DNA of 20,625 nucleotides, from positions 1-20,625 of the forward strand of contig QNXS01000038.1 in NCBI GenBank assembly GCA_003978865.1, read 5' to 3'. The notes beneath the pieces are model-generated. The model saw only the letters and a list, made by a program, of their open reading frames with translations, made no database searches and had not been told where the DNA came from. Made by a program: the position numbers and the translations under genes. This DNA comes from Archaeoglobus sp. GTDB lineage: Archaea > Halobacteriota > Archaeoglobi > Archaeoglobales > Archaeoglobaceae. Shown here piece after piece: positions 1-6,576 of the stretch (positions within the stretch are counted from its first letter, which is position 1; every line of letters begins with the position of its first letter).

Positions 1-8
1 AAAAAAAT

Positions 9-356
9 TTATAGTTCTTTAAAATTTTTTGTACTAAACTCGCTCAATTTTGCAAAATCTTCAAATTCGCCTTCAGCTAACTCTTCGGGATTGTACATAA
101 CAAGATCACATTCCTTTGGACTCATAATTGCAGCATCAATATTTCTTCTCCTATGTCCTCTAATGTAGTGTTTTGCACCAGAAATCAGATCACAGTAACC
201 GGGGCAATGACCGCTCATAAGGACTCCCCTTCTTATGCACTCTTTAAACCAGTTGCAGTGAAGTACTCTGCAGTCCATTGTTTCCGGATTTATCCACATA
301 ACTGCTTCTCTTCTGCCACTGCAAACTCTGAGGCACACACCGACCTTGTTTGACAT
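9..356 (-). CDS. Cysteine-rich protein of unknown function
   Basis: I do not recognise this 115-residue protein. It has eight cysteines, at residues 8, 12, 29, 34, 40, 51, 55 and 83, plus several histidines (33, 50, 63, 68). The N-terminal 55 residues hold seven of the eight, arranged C-x3-C, C-x4-C-x5-C and C-x3-C. The C-terminal third is acidic and has no membrane segment. That pattern would suit a zinc or iron-sulfur site, but this is inference. The start codon is ATG, preceded by a GGGGTGTGA-like purine-rich stretch. A TATA-like TTAAATAC lies near 395-402 on the minus strand, so the gene probably has its own promoter. It ends 8 bases from the window edge, so its downstream neighbour cannot be seen. 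Confidence 0.6.
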   Translation of the reverse strand: MSNKVGVCLRVCSGRREAVMWINPETMDCRVLHCNWFKECIRRGVLMSGHCPGYCDLISGAKHYIRGHRRRNIDAAIMSPKECDLVMYNPEELAEGEFEDFAKLSEFSTKNFKEL

Positions 357-452
357 CTACGTCACACCCCTCTTTACAACTGGGTTATTTCCATCGTATT
401 TAACATTTTCTGATGCTAATACTTATAATGATGAAAATATAGGTGCAGAAGT

Positions 453-468
453 ATATACATATGTATAT
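453..468. repeat. 16-bp perfect palindrome upstream of the Cys-rich gene
   Basis: ATATACATATGTATAT is a perfect inverted repeat. It lies between the 3' end of the substrate-binding protein gene and the start of the cysteine-rich gene, about 100 bases upstream of that start. A dyad this size could be an operator. In AT-rich DNA it could also arise by chance. Confidence 0.35.
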
Positions 469-479
469 TAATCTGTATT

Positions 480-1550
480 TTAATTCAGTCTCCTAAACAT
501 TACCAGTTTGTGAGAGTATACTGCCGGATGCAAGATAGCGGTAAGATCTTCCAGTATTCTGTCCACTTCACAGCTATGCTGCCAGATCCATGGCTGCATT
601 GCATAAACTCTTCGTTCCCTAAACGGCTTTGTATTTGCAATACCCGGTACTTGTTCAGTAATTTCTTTTATACTAACTGGTGTTCCCATGTATACTGCTA
701 TGAAAACATCGGCGTTTGATGCTTTTGCGAGCAACTCTTCCTTGCTTATGGTCACATAGCCAGCAGAGTTAATATCACTAAAAACATAACTGCCCCCAGC
801 CATCTCAACGAGCTTTGCGTGGTAGCTCTTTCCTCCGGGTACAAGGATCCTACCATTAAGAATTAAAGCGTAGACAACTTTTGTTTTATTTAATCCCCTT
901 ACTTTCTCCTCAATCCGCATTATTCTTTTTTCTGCAGAATTAAAGTATTCAGTGGCTAATCTTTCTTTACCTAAGAAGTAACCAAAAAATTTTATCCACT
1001 CCAGTTTTCCTATAGGATTCTCTTCGAGCCAGTAACCGCACGAAACGTAAGGTATGCCCAAGGATTTAAATTTTCTGACAACACTACCGCTAATAAATTT
1101 AGCAGGGATAAAGACGACATCAGGTTTTAATGCAAGTATCTCCTCATAGTTCGGATTTTCCACAGTTCCAACGTCTTTTATTTTTCCTTTTTTTAAATAT
1201 TCTTCTATATTGCGATAGTACCATTTACAGTGAGGAACACCAACAATAGAGTCTGTTGAATTTAAGGCTTCTATGTAAGATACTATACCGGTCGAAAGAA
1301 CTACAACTCTTCTAACAGGTACTTTAATAAACAAATCTGCTTTGATATCTGGTTTCTTGCTATTAAACAGTACAATTTTCCTTCCGGAAGTATCCCTTAG
1401 AATAACATACCCACTATGATTCCTAACTGAAAATAACTTTGCATATTCCGTACTTTTAACATGATATGCCGAACATCCAAGAATTATGCTCGCTAAGACA
1501 ATTAAAATGACGATTTTTCTTAAGTTTAACTCTCCAATTGTCCATTTCAT
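480..1550 (-). CDS. ABC transporter substrate-binding lipoprotein (BtuF/FhuD-like)
   Basis: This 356-residue protein resembles the periplasmic-binding-protein family that carries iron-siderophore, haem or cobalamin to an ABC importer. A hydrophobic signal segment (about residues 12-25) ends in a lipobox, IILGC, with Cys26 as the likely lipid-anchored residue. A typical lobe-1 pattern follows: a VVVLSTG strand near 82-88, a VGVPHC segment near 103-108, and an EEILALKPDVVFIP block near 136-149. The C-terminal lobe ends with a PGIANTKPFRERRVYAMQPW stretch. The substrate cannot be told from sequence. No permease or ATPase gene lies next to it, so it is either an orphan or works with proteins encoded elsewhere. 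The ATG has no ribosome-binding site. A TATA-like TTATATTA (minus strand, 1574-1581) is centred about 27 bases before it, which suggests a leaderless mRNA. Confidence 0.85.
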   Translation of the reverse strand: MKWTIGELNLRKIVILIVLASIILGCSAYHVKSTEYAKLFSVRNHSGYVILRDTSGRKIVLFNSKKPDIKADLFIKVPVRRVVVLSTGIVSYIEALNSTDSIVGVPHCKWYYRNIEEYLKKGKIKDVGTVENPNYEEILALKPDVVFIPAKFISGSVVRKFKSLGIPYVSCGYWLEENPIGKLEWIKFFGYFLGKERLATEYFNSAEKRIMRIEEKVRGLNKTKVVYALILNGRILVPGGKSYHAKLVEMAGGSYVFSDINSAGYVTISKEELLAKASNADVFIAVYMGTPVSIKEITEQVPGIANTKPFRERRVYAMQPWIWQHSCEVDRILEDLTAILHPAVYSHKLVMFRRLN

Positions 1551-1573
1551 TTGATATTAATTCAAGTAACTCG

Positions 1574-1581
1574 TAATATAA
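1574..1581 (-). promoter_or_regulatory. TATA-like box for the substrate-binding protein gene
   Basis: TTATATTA on the minus strand is centred about 27 bases upstream of the ATG at 1550. With the usual archaeal spacing, transcription would begin at or next to the A of the start codon. No Shine-Dalgarno sequence is present. Confidence 0.5.
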
Positions 1582-1691
1582 TTTTTGTGCAAACAACAAG
1601 TCGGATTATCAAAATTTCTGACAGTAAATTGCAACTGAGGTGTTGTCTTTAATTTTATATATAATTTTTTATATACAATTATATACGTGTG

Positions 1692-1716
1692 TTTATACTA
1701 ACGTGCTACTAACGTG
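1692..1716 (+). promoter_or_regulatory. TATA-like box and tandem direct repeat upstream of endonuclease V
   Basis: TTTATACT (1692-1699) is a plausible TATA box for the endonuclease V gene. It overlaps the first of two identical 10-bp direct repeats, TACTAACGTG at 1696-1705 and 1707-1716. They have an 11-bp period, about one helical turn. They would lie between the TATA box and the predicted start of transcription near 1722, where a bound protein could block polymerase. A further TTATATAC repeat pair lies just upstream (1669-1676 and 1679-1686). The rest of the 200-base gap holds nothing else I recognise. Confidence 0.4.
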
Positions 1717-1751
1717 TTCTGAAGAAATATAAAACACGATGGAGAACATAC

Positions 1752-2492
1752 ATGAGTGACCCCACCATGAGTGACCTGAGAGAGCTAATAAGAAAAATTG
1801 AAGAAAATCCTCCAAAAACACTTACGGAAATGAAGAAGATACAGCTAATTCTTTCCAATGCGGTTGTTTTAGAAGGTAAATGCGAGGCTGAGTACTTTGC
1901 GGGAGTGGATCAAGCTTTTATTGGTGATACTGTGATTTCAGCCTGTGTGGTTTTGGATTCAGAGTTAAAACCAGTTCGTAAGATAGTGCATGCAGAAAAA
2001 ACTGAAGTTCCATATATTCCCACATACTTAATGTTCAGAGAGGGTAGATCAGCAATTAATGCTGTCAGAAAAGCACTGAAAGGTATCAACAAGAAAGATG
2101 TTTGTTTAATCGTAGACGGGAGTGGCATAGCTCATCCAAGAAAGTGCGGGCTTGCAACGTACATAGGTCTGGCTGTTAATGTTCAAAGTGTTGGTGTAAC
2201 CAAGTCAAAACTCTATGGATACTACAGCAGAGAGCCTGATCTCCTTGAAAGCGTTGAACTCGTGGACGAGATTGGAGGTGTTATTGGTTATGTCCTCAAG
2301 ACTTGTAAAAAATGCAAACCTATCTTTATTTCTCCCGGACACAGAATTTCCCCAGAAGGAGCTTTGGAAGCGGTAATCCAAAGTTTGAAAGGTTACAAAC
2401 TTCCAGAACCTATAAGACTTGCACATAATTTGGCGACGACAGTAAGAAAAAGTGGAAATTTAACTCTAAACTCATTCAACTCTCTCGAGTAG
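1752..2492 (+). CDS. nfi: Endonuclease V
   Basis: Endonuclease V nicks DNA at deoxyinosine, the product of adenine deamination, starting its repair. The family motifs are clear in this 246-residue protein: AGVDQAF with catalytic Asp53, the VPYIP motif at 86-90 followed by FRE with Glu97, VDGSGIAHPR with Asp122 and His128, GVTKSK with Lys151, and ISPGHRIS near 193-200. The length is at the long end of the usual 200-245. The N-terminus looks slightly extended: ATGAGTGACC occurs twice, 15 bases apart, giving two possible starts. I chose the first because GGAG at 1741-1744 is well placed for it. The gene stands alone on this strand, and its last 21 bases overlap the convergent dtxR-like gene. Confidence 0.95.
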   Translation: MSDPTMSDLRELIRKIEENPPKTLTEMKKIQLILSNAVVLEGKCEAEYFAGVDQAFIGDTVISACVVLDSELKPVRKIVHAEKTEVPYIPTYLMFREGRSAINAVRKALKGINKKDVCLIVDGSGIAHPRKCGLATYIGLAVNVQSVGVTKSKLYGYYSREPDLLESVELVDEIGGVIGYVLKTCKKCKPIFISPGHRISPEGALEAVIQSLKGYKLPEPIRLAHNLATTVRKSGNLTLNSFNSLE

Positions 2493-3074
2493 AATTAGCG
2501 AAGCATACTTTTCAGATATACTTAAAACATTTCCATTAACTTCAATTTTCAGTTGCCCAGTCACTTTCAGCACAACTCCGGGCTCTATACCTATATCGCG
2601 CAGAGAAACCGGAGAAACTATTACCCTGTAAGTACCCGGTTCTGCGTAACTAAGTTTGAAGACCTTAAACTCGCAAACATCGCACAGATTACATTCGTTG
2701 GCTATGAGAGTACAAATTTTTAGAGCGACATCCTCACTTACATGATGCTCAATTTCACAGCTAAGTCTGTGGGCTTCACTTCTGTCCACTCCAAGGAAGC
2801 TGTAAAAAAAAGCCTCAAATATTTTATGGTATCTTCTTATTCTTACTGCTACTTCCTCACCTTTCTTTGTTAAAATTACTCCTCTATAGGGTGTATATTC
2901 AACATATCCCATATCACTTAACTTTAACAACATTTCAGTTACGCTTGATGGTCTAACTTCAAGAACTCTTGCAAGATCAGTTGTTCTCGCCACTCTCCTT
3001 TCACTTTTCTGAATATTGTATATAGCTTCCAGATAATCCTCCATTCTCTTTTTTTTATCCTTTACGTCTACCAT
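2472..3074 (-). CDS. DtxR/MntR-family metal-dependent transcriptional regulator
   Basis: This is a three-domain repressor of 200 residues. It has an N-terminal winged helix (about 10-75, with VRPSSVTEML as part of the recognition region), a metal-binding dimerisation domain (about 76-140) and a C-terminal FeoA/SH3-like domain (about 141-200). Such proteins sense Fe2+ or Mn2+ and repress metal-uptake genes. Probable ligands are His83, Glu87, His102, Cys106, Glu109 and His110, with Asp13 and Glu16 in the MEDYLEAIY segment. Asp13 and Glu16 resemble MntR, while Cys106 resembles DtxR or ScaR, so the metal is uncertain. An unusual cysteine group (121, 128, 131, 134) lies between the dimer and C-terminal domains. 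The gene starts 4 bases after the thioredoxin-HEAT gene, so they are probably cotranscribed. Its 3' end overlaps endonuclease V by 21 bases. Confidence 0.92.
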   Translation of the reverse strand: MVDVKDKKKRMEDYLEAIYNIQKSERRVARTTDLARVLEVRPSSVTEMLLKLSDMGYVEYTPYRGVILTKKGEEVAVRIRRYHKIFEAFFYSFLGVDRSEAHRLSCEIEHHVSEDVALKICTLIANECNLCDVCEFKVFKLSYAEPGTYRVIVSPVSLRDIGIEPGVVLKVTGQLKIEVNGNVLSISEKYASLILLERVE

Positions 3075-3078
3075 AGAA

Positions 3079-3999
3079 CTAAAACCTTTTCTCTATTTCT
3101 TCTATCGCTTCTTCCGCAGCCTCTCTAATGTTTTCATCTTTACTGTTCAAAAATTTTCTGAGATACGGCAAATCACTTTTACTGCCTAATTTACCAAGTA
3201 TGTATATAGCATCTTGAACTGCGGTCGGGTTATTTTTCTTTAAAATTTCAAGTATTCTTAGCTTGGCATTTCTAATTTTTTTAGGATCTTTTTTGAAGAC
3301 ATTTTCGAGAACAATCATTGCTCCAACTCTTGCAAGCAATTCCGGTCTTTCTATGATTTCAGCAAGAGTAATCAAATTTTTTTCATCTTTCTCTACATCC
3401 TGCTTAACTTCATCTATTCTGCCGTTTTCAAGTAGCATGATGTAGTACTCAAGTTTATAGTTTTTTAAACACAGTACTCTTTTGACCCATTCAACAACTT
3501 CTTCAAGTGTATACTCACCTACAAGCTTTACGTTCTCCCCTATTACTACTGTTGGAACAGAACTAACCTGATACATCTCCCCAAGATCAGGATACAGTGC
3601 AACATCAACTACTGTAACTCTAATCTTTGGATTTGATATGGCAATTCTGTTAACGTTCTCGACAACTTGAGCGCAGTGAGGACACACAGGCGCAATGAAA
3701 ACAACTATCTCTCCCTCACAATCACCAAGCGGAAGTTCTCTCTCACCTCTTGCAAGTCTGAGTAATGTTCTCAGAAAAGGTTCGAATTCTATTTGAACTG
3801 GAGTTGCTTTGTAAGTTATTTTTATATCATCCTTAGCTAAAATGATGGCTGGTTCTCCCCTTTCAACAATTTCAACTTCAGCACCGAAGTTTCTTAATTT
3901 TTCTAAATCTTTCATTTCGTTTACAGGGTTAACTAACTTAATTCTTACACCTTCTATCCTCGTAGTTAAAATTTTCTTAGCTTTCTCTGTATCAAACAA
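3079..3999 (-). CDS. Thioredoxin-fold/HEAT-repeat fusion protein
   Basis: This 306-residue protein joins a thioredoxin/glutaredoxin-like domain (about 90-178) to a C-terminal helical HEAT-like region (about 215-306). The redox domain has a CPHC active site (Cys106-Pro-His-Cys109) and the expected cis-proline loop SSVPTVV with Pro149. About 90 residues precede it and look like a second, degenerate thioredoxin-like half, as in archaeal glutaredoxin-like (PDO-type) proteins. The last HEAT repeat is DAIYILGKLGSKSDLPYLRK and what follows. The likely role is disulfide exchange, with the HEAT part binding a partner. The start is TTG at 3997-3999, with a strong AGGGGA site 5 bases upstream. No signal peptide is seen, so it is cytoplasmic. 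It is the first gene of a two-gene unit with the DtxR-family regulator. Confidence 0.8.
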   Translation of the reverse strand: MFDTEKAKKILTTRIEGVRIKLVNPVNEMKDLEKLRNFGAEVEIVERGEPAIILAKDDIKITYKATPVQIEFEPFLRTLLRLARGERELPLGDCEGEIVVFIAPVCPHCAQVVENVNRIAISNPKIRVTVVDVALYPDLGEMYQVSSVPTVVIGENVKLVGEYTLEEVVEWVKRVLCLKNYKLEYYIMLLENGRIDEVKQDVEKDEKNLITLAEIIERPELLARVGAMIVLENVFKKDPKKIRNAKLRILEILKKNNPTAVQDAIYILGKLGSKSDLPYLRKFLNSKDENIREAAEEAIEEIEKRF

Positions 4000-4128
4000 A
4001 ACAATCCCCTAAATCCATGGAGAAAGAATGCTTTAAAACATTTTCTTTTACATTCTCCAGAATTAATTATTAATTTTAATTACCAACTCTGAATCTCAAA
4101 AATAATCTTAAAAACATAAATAAAAAAA

Positions 4129-4602
4129 TTATGTCTCAGGTATCTCTACAACACCTTCATCGATCTCCCTTTGAATATCTTTTGGATGCTTACCTTCAAC
4201 TGAGATTCCCATAGACACACACGTACCAAGCACTTCTTTTACTGCCGCCTTTGTTGTATATCCAAGCATCTCATCCTTTTTCATGTTTGCTATTTTTATT
4301 ACTTGGTCAAGTTTTAAATTTGCAATAAACTCTCTGCCCGTTTTGCTTGATCCTTTTTCTATACCAAGTTCCCTCTTTATCAAAGCAGAGGTTGGAGGTA
4401 CACCGACTTCTATATCAAAGCTCCTGTCATCGTGGACAATCAACTTTACGGGAACTGACAGTCCATCAAATTCTTTTGTAGCCTCGTTTATTTTATCTAC
4501 TACCTGCTTAACGTTAAGCCCGAGCGGACCGATTACAGGACCAAGTGGTGGACCGGGAGTAGCCTTTCCTCCGGGAACAAGAACTTTTACCTCTCTCGGC
4601 AT
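4129..4602 (-). CDS. rpl11: 50S ribosomal protein L11 (uL11)
   Basis: uL11 forms the GTPase-associated centre of the large subunit with 23S rRNA. This 157-residue protein shows the conserved PGGKATPGPPLGP N-terminus, GVPPTSALIK, and a C-terminal rRNA-binding domain containing KEVLGTCVSMGISV and EGKHPKDIQREI. I place the start at the ATG at 4602. An in-frame GTG three codons upstream lies inside the GGGGTGAT ribosome-binding site (4607-4614), and archaeal L11 proteins begin with M-P. It is the last gene of ftsZ-secE-spt5-rpl11. The L1, L10 and L12 genes that often follow are absent here. A TATA-like TTAAATAT (minus strand, 4632-4639) could give it an extra promoter with a very short leader. 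Confidence 0.97.
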   Translation of the reverse strand: MPREVKVLVPGGKATPGPPLGPVIGPLGLNVKQVVDKINEATKEFDGLSVPVKLIVHDDRSFDIEVGVPPTSALIKRELGIEKGSSKTGREFIANLKLDQVIKIANMKKDEMLGYTTKAAVKEVLGTCVSMGISVEGKHPKDIQREIDEGVVEIPET

Positions 4603-4653
4603 GAATATCACCCCAGCCTATACGACAGTGCATATTTAATAATTTTTACTGTC

Positions 4654-4683
4654 AACTGTCAAATCTCCTAACTGTCAAATCTC
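4654..4683. repeat. Tandem 16-base duplication at the 3' end of spt5/nusG
   Basis: AACTGTCAAATCTC occurs at 4654-4667 and again, identical, at 4670-4683, a 16-base period. The second copy contains the spt5 stop codon (4675-4677). A 7-base tandem, ACTGTCA, overlaps the first copy at 4648-4661. This looks like a slippage duplication of the gene's terminus extending into the spt5-rpl11 gap. Confidence 0.7.
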
Positions 4684-5136
4684 TTTCTTATCAACAACTC
4701 TAACGTGATCTGCATTCACGGTTATTGGAATTGGTACTACAGCTTCTCTCAGTTCAACTGTAATCTCATTTCTTGATTCGTCAACTCTTTTTACAATAGC
4801 GAGTTCTCCCTTAAAAGGACCGGAAACTATCTCAACTGTGTATCCTTCCTTTATCTGTTCAGCAGCCTTTTTTGGAGTTAGAAAATGCTCTATTTCGTGA
4901 AAGGATAGCTCTCCTCTAACAATACCTTTGACATGAGGTAAACCTCTTATAGCCTTGAGTATATCTTCCATTTTATCTGCTTCTATTATTATGTATCCTT
5001 TAAGTTCTTTTGGAGCTAAAATAGAGTAAATTCCAAGGTTGTACTTTCTGACAGCCATTTCCATTAAATTTGCAACCACCCTTTCTTGATTTGCAGTTGT
5101 TTTTACCACAAAGAACTTGTCTTCCGCACTCATCAT
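4675..5136 (-). CDS. spt5: Transcription elongation factor Spt5 (archaeal NusG)
   Basis: Archaeal Spt5 pairs with Spt4 and closes the RNA polymerase clamp, raising processivity. Spt4 is encoded here at 13477-13665. The protein is 153 residues, with an NGN domain (about 7-90, including KFFVVKTTANQERVVANLM and a GYIIIEA strand) and a KOW domain (about 95-130, EGYTVEIVSGPFKGELAIV). This is the usual archaeal length, without the extra domains of eukaryotic Spt5. Two ATG codons are adjacent, and I use the upstream one. A GGTG motif lies a few bases ahead. The gene starts 12 bases after secE, in the conserved secE-spt5-rpl11 order. Its 3' end carries the tandem duplication described separately. Confidence 0.96.
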   Translation of the reverse strand: MMSAEDKFFVVKTTANQERVVANLMEMAVRKYNLGIYSILAPKELKGYIIIEADKMEDILKAIRGLPHVKGIVRGELSFHEIEHFLTPKKAAEQIKEGYTVEIVSGPFKGELAIVKRVDESRNEITVELREAVVPIPITVNADHVRVVDKKEI

Positions 5137-5148
5137 ACTGTAACACCG

Positions 5149-5373
5149 TTAATGTCTGAATGATGCAGGCAGGACACTCATAAACAAGTAGATTATGAAA
5201 CCTATCAATCCTACGATGAACATTACAACAACTGAAATTTTGGTTGTCATTGTAAATTCCTCTTTATCCGGTTTCCTTGTCATTTTCAGTACGTTAATGT
5301 ACTCATTAATTTTGGCTCTGAGTTTTTCCCTGTCTGTTATCCAACTGAAATCAAACTGAAATTCTGCTGGCAT
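5149..5373 (-). CDS. secE: Preprotein translocase subunit SecE (Sec61 gamma)
   Basis: SecE clamps the SecY channel in the membrane. This 74-residue protein has the archaeal/eukaryotic form: an amphipathic N-terminal helix containing the conserved VLKMTRKPDKEEF region (about 28-40), then one transmembrane helix (about 45-66), with a short outer tail. I start it at the ATG at 5371-5373, which has GGAG 9 bases upstream. An in-frame TTG three codons earlier directly abuts that GGAG and is unlikely to be used. It lies 30 bases after ftsZ and 12 bases before spt5 on the same strand, so it is part of that operon. Confidence 0.95.
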   Translation of the reverse strand: MPAEFQFDFSWITDREKLRAKINEYINVLKMTRKPDKEEFTMTTKISVVVMFIVGLIGFIIYLFMSVLPASFRH

Positions 5374-5403
5374 ACTAATCAACTCCTAACCCGCTAAATA
5401 AAC

Positions 5404-6495
5404 CTACCCCACAAAGTCTATTCCGTATCTCTTTCTTGTAGCTGACTTCTTTCCGAGTATCTGGGGAGATTTGACTCCGGTAACAATAACCAGTGTTCTC
5501 ATAGTGTTCTCTAAATCCGGGTCTATCATTGCACCCCAGATTATCCTAGCATCCGGATCAACCTTTGTATATATCTCCTCGATTACTTTTTCAGCTTCCT
5601 CTATTGTCATGTCGGGACCGCCTGTAACATTGATAAGTGCAGCTTTAGCTCCGGATATGTCAACTTCAAGCAGAGGACTTCTCAAAGCTTTTCTTATTGA
5701 TTCTGCCGCCTTATCCTCCCCGCTTGCTTCTCCAAGACCTATCATTGCCACTCCTCCTTTTTCCATTATTGTTCTCACATCTGCAAAATCTAAGTTAACA
5801 AGAGCCGGTTTTGTTATAAGTTCGGTTATACCCTTTACAGCCCGCATTAGTATTTCATCTGCTACTTTGAATGCGAGTTGAATTGGATAGTTTGGAACAA
5901 CATCAAGCAATCTATCGTTTGGTATTACAATTACAGTGTCTGCTACTTCTCTCAGTCTCTCAAGTCCAGCCTCAGCATTAGACCTTCTTATTGCTCCCTC
6001 AGATGAAAACGGAAACGTAACAGTTGCTATGGTTAAAGCACCAACATCTTGAGATGCCTCAGCTACTACCGGTGCTGCTCCAGTTCCGGTTCCACCACCG
6101 AGTCCGCAGGTAACGAAGACGAGATCCGCTCCTTCCACAATCTTTTTTATATCATCCTCATTTTCCCTTGCTGCTTCCTCACCGACCTGAGGCAGGCTGC
6201 CCGCCCCAAGCCCTCTTGTCCTCTTCTTACCTATTAAAAGTCTTCTGTGTGCTTTAGTATAGTAAAGTTGTTGAACGTCAGTGTTTATTGCTATAAGCTC
6301 AGCACCAGCTACACCTTCCTCATACATTCTTGAAATTGTATTGCATCCACTGCCACCGACCCCAATAACCTTTATGTTTGTTTTCAGCTGTTCAAGCATT
6401 TCAAGTATCTCGTCCTCAACATCCTCCGCAGGGCCGAAACCTTCAACCCTCTCCCTTTCAGCCCTTTTCAAAGCTTCCTCAATAAGTGATCTCAT
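5404..6495 (-). CDS. ftsZ: Cell division protein FtsZ
   Basis: FtsZ is the tubulin-like GTPase that assembles the division ring. In this 363-residue protein the tubulin signature GGGTGTG is at 133-139. The N-terminal nucleotide loop is VGVGGSGCNT (about 44-53), and the T7 loop NLDFAD (234-239) supplies the catalytic aspartates. An acidic, helical extension of about 40 residues precedes the core. The C-terminus GIDFVG is a short conserved tail of the kind that binds partner proteins in archaeal FtsZ. The start is the ATG at 6493-6495, with GAGGGGGG 4-5 bases upstream; a longer reading frame lacks such a signal. It heads the ftsZ-secE-spt5-rpl11 operon. Its TATA-like box at 6546-6553 is shared with the divergent dihydroorotase gene and predicts a leader of about 28 bases. 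Confidence 0.97.
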   Translation of the reverse strand: MRSLIEEALKRAERERVEGFGPAEDVEDEILEMLEQLKTNIKVIGVGGSGCNTISRMYEEGVAGAELIAINTDVQQLYYTKAHRRLLIGKKRTRGLGAGSLPQVGEEAARENEDDIKKIVEGADLVFVTCGLGGGTGTGAAPVVAEASQDVGALTIATVTFPFSSEGAIRRSNAEAGLERLREVADTVIVIPNDRLLDVVPNYPIQLAFKVADEILMRAVKGITELITKPALVNLDFADVRTIMEKGGVAMIGLGEASGEDKAAESIRKALRSPLLEVDISGAKAALINVTGGPDMTIEEAEKVIEEIYTKVDPDARIIWGAMIDPDLENTMRTLVIVTGVKSPQILGKKSATRKRYGIDFVG

Positions 6496-6545
6496 GATGC
6501 CCCCCTCTGTGAGCTCAAGAGTGTGTAAATTACGGCTTTGCAATA

Positions 6546-6553
6546 CTATATAA
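6546..6553. promoter_or_regulatory. Shared divergent TATA box between ftsZ and pyrC
   Basis: The 8-bp box reads TTTATATA toward ftsZ and TATATAAA toward pyrC. Toward ftsZ a purine-rich AAAGA precedes it, like a BRE, and predicts a start near 6523, upstream of a strong ribosome-binding site. Toward pyrC its centre is about 27 bases before the ATG at 6577, which has no ribosome-binding site, predicting a leaderless mRNA. Confidence 0.6.
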
Positions 6554-6576
6554 ATCTTTGTTGTTTGTTACGTTCG

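Noticed and set aside
153..353. Plus-strand open frame across the cysteine-rich gene
   Set aside because: It lies antisense to a frame with a better start signal and a non-random cysteine pattern, and its protein shows no family features.
4019..4058. Possible hairpin upstream of the thioredoxin-HEAT gene
   Set aside because: The GGAGAA...TTCTCC arms pair only over a few bases with mismatches and a long AT loop; not convincing as a regulatory RNA or terminator.
4603..4611. Upstream GTG start for L11
   Set aside because: The GTG lies inside the GGGGTGAT ribosome-binding site, and archaeal L11 begins at the next ATG.
4129..6495. Novel linkage of ftsZ with secE, spt5 and rpl11
   Set aside because: This order is common in euryarchaea and is not new, although it is a useful synteny marker.
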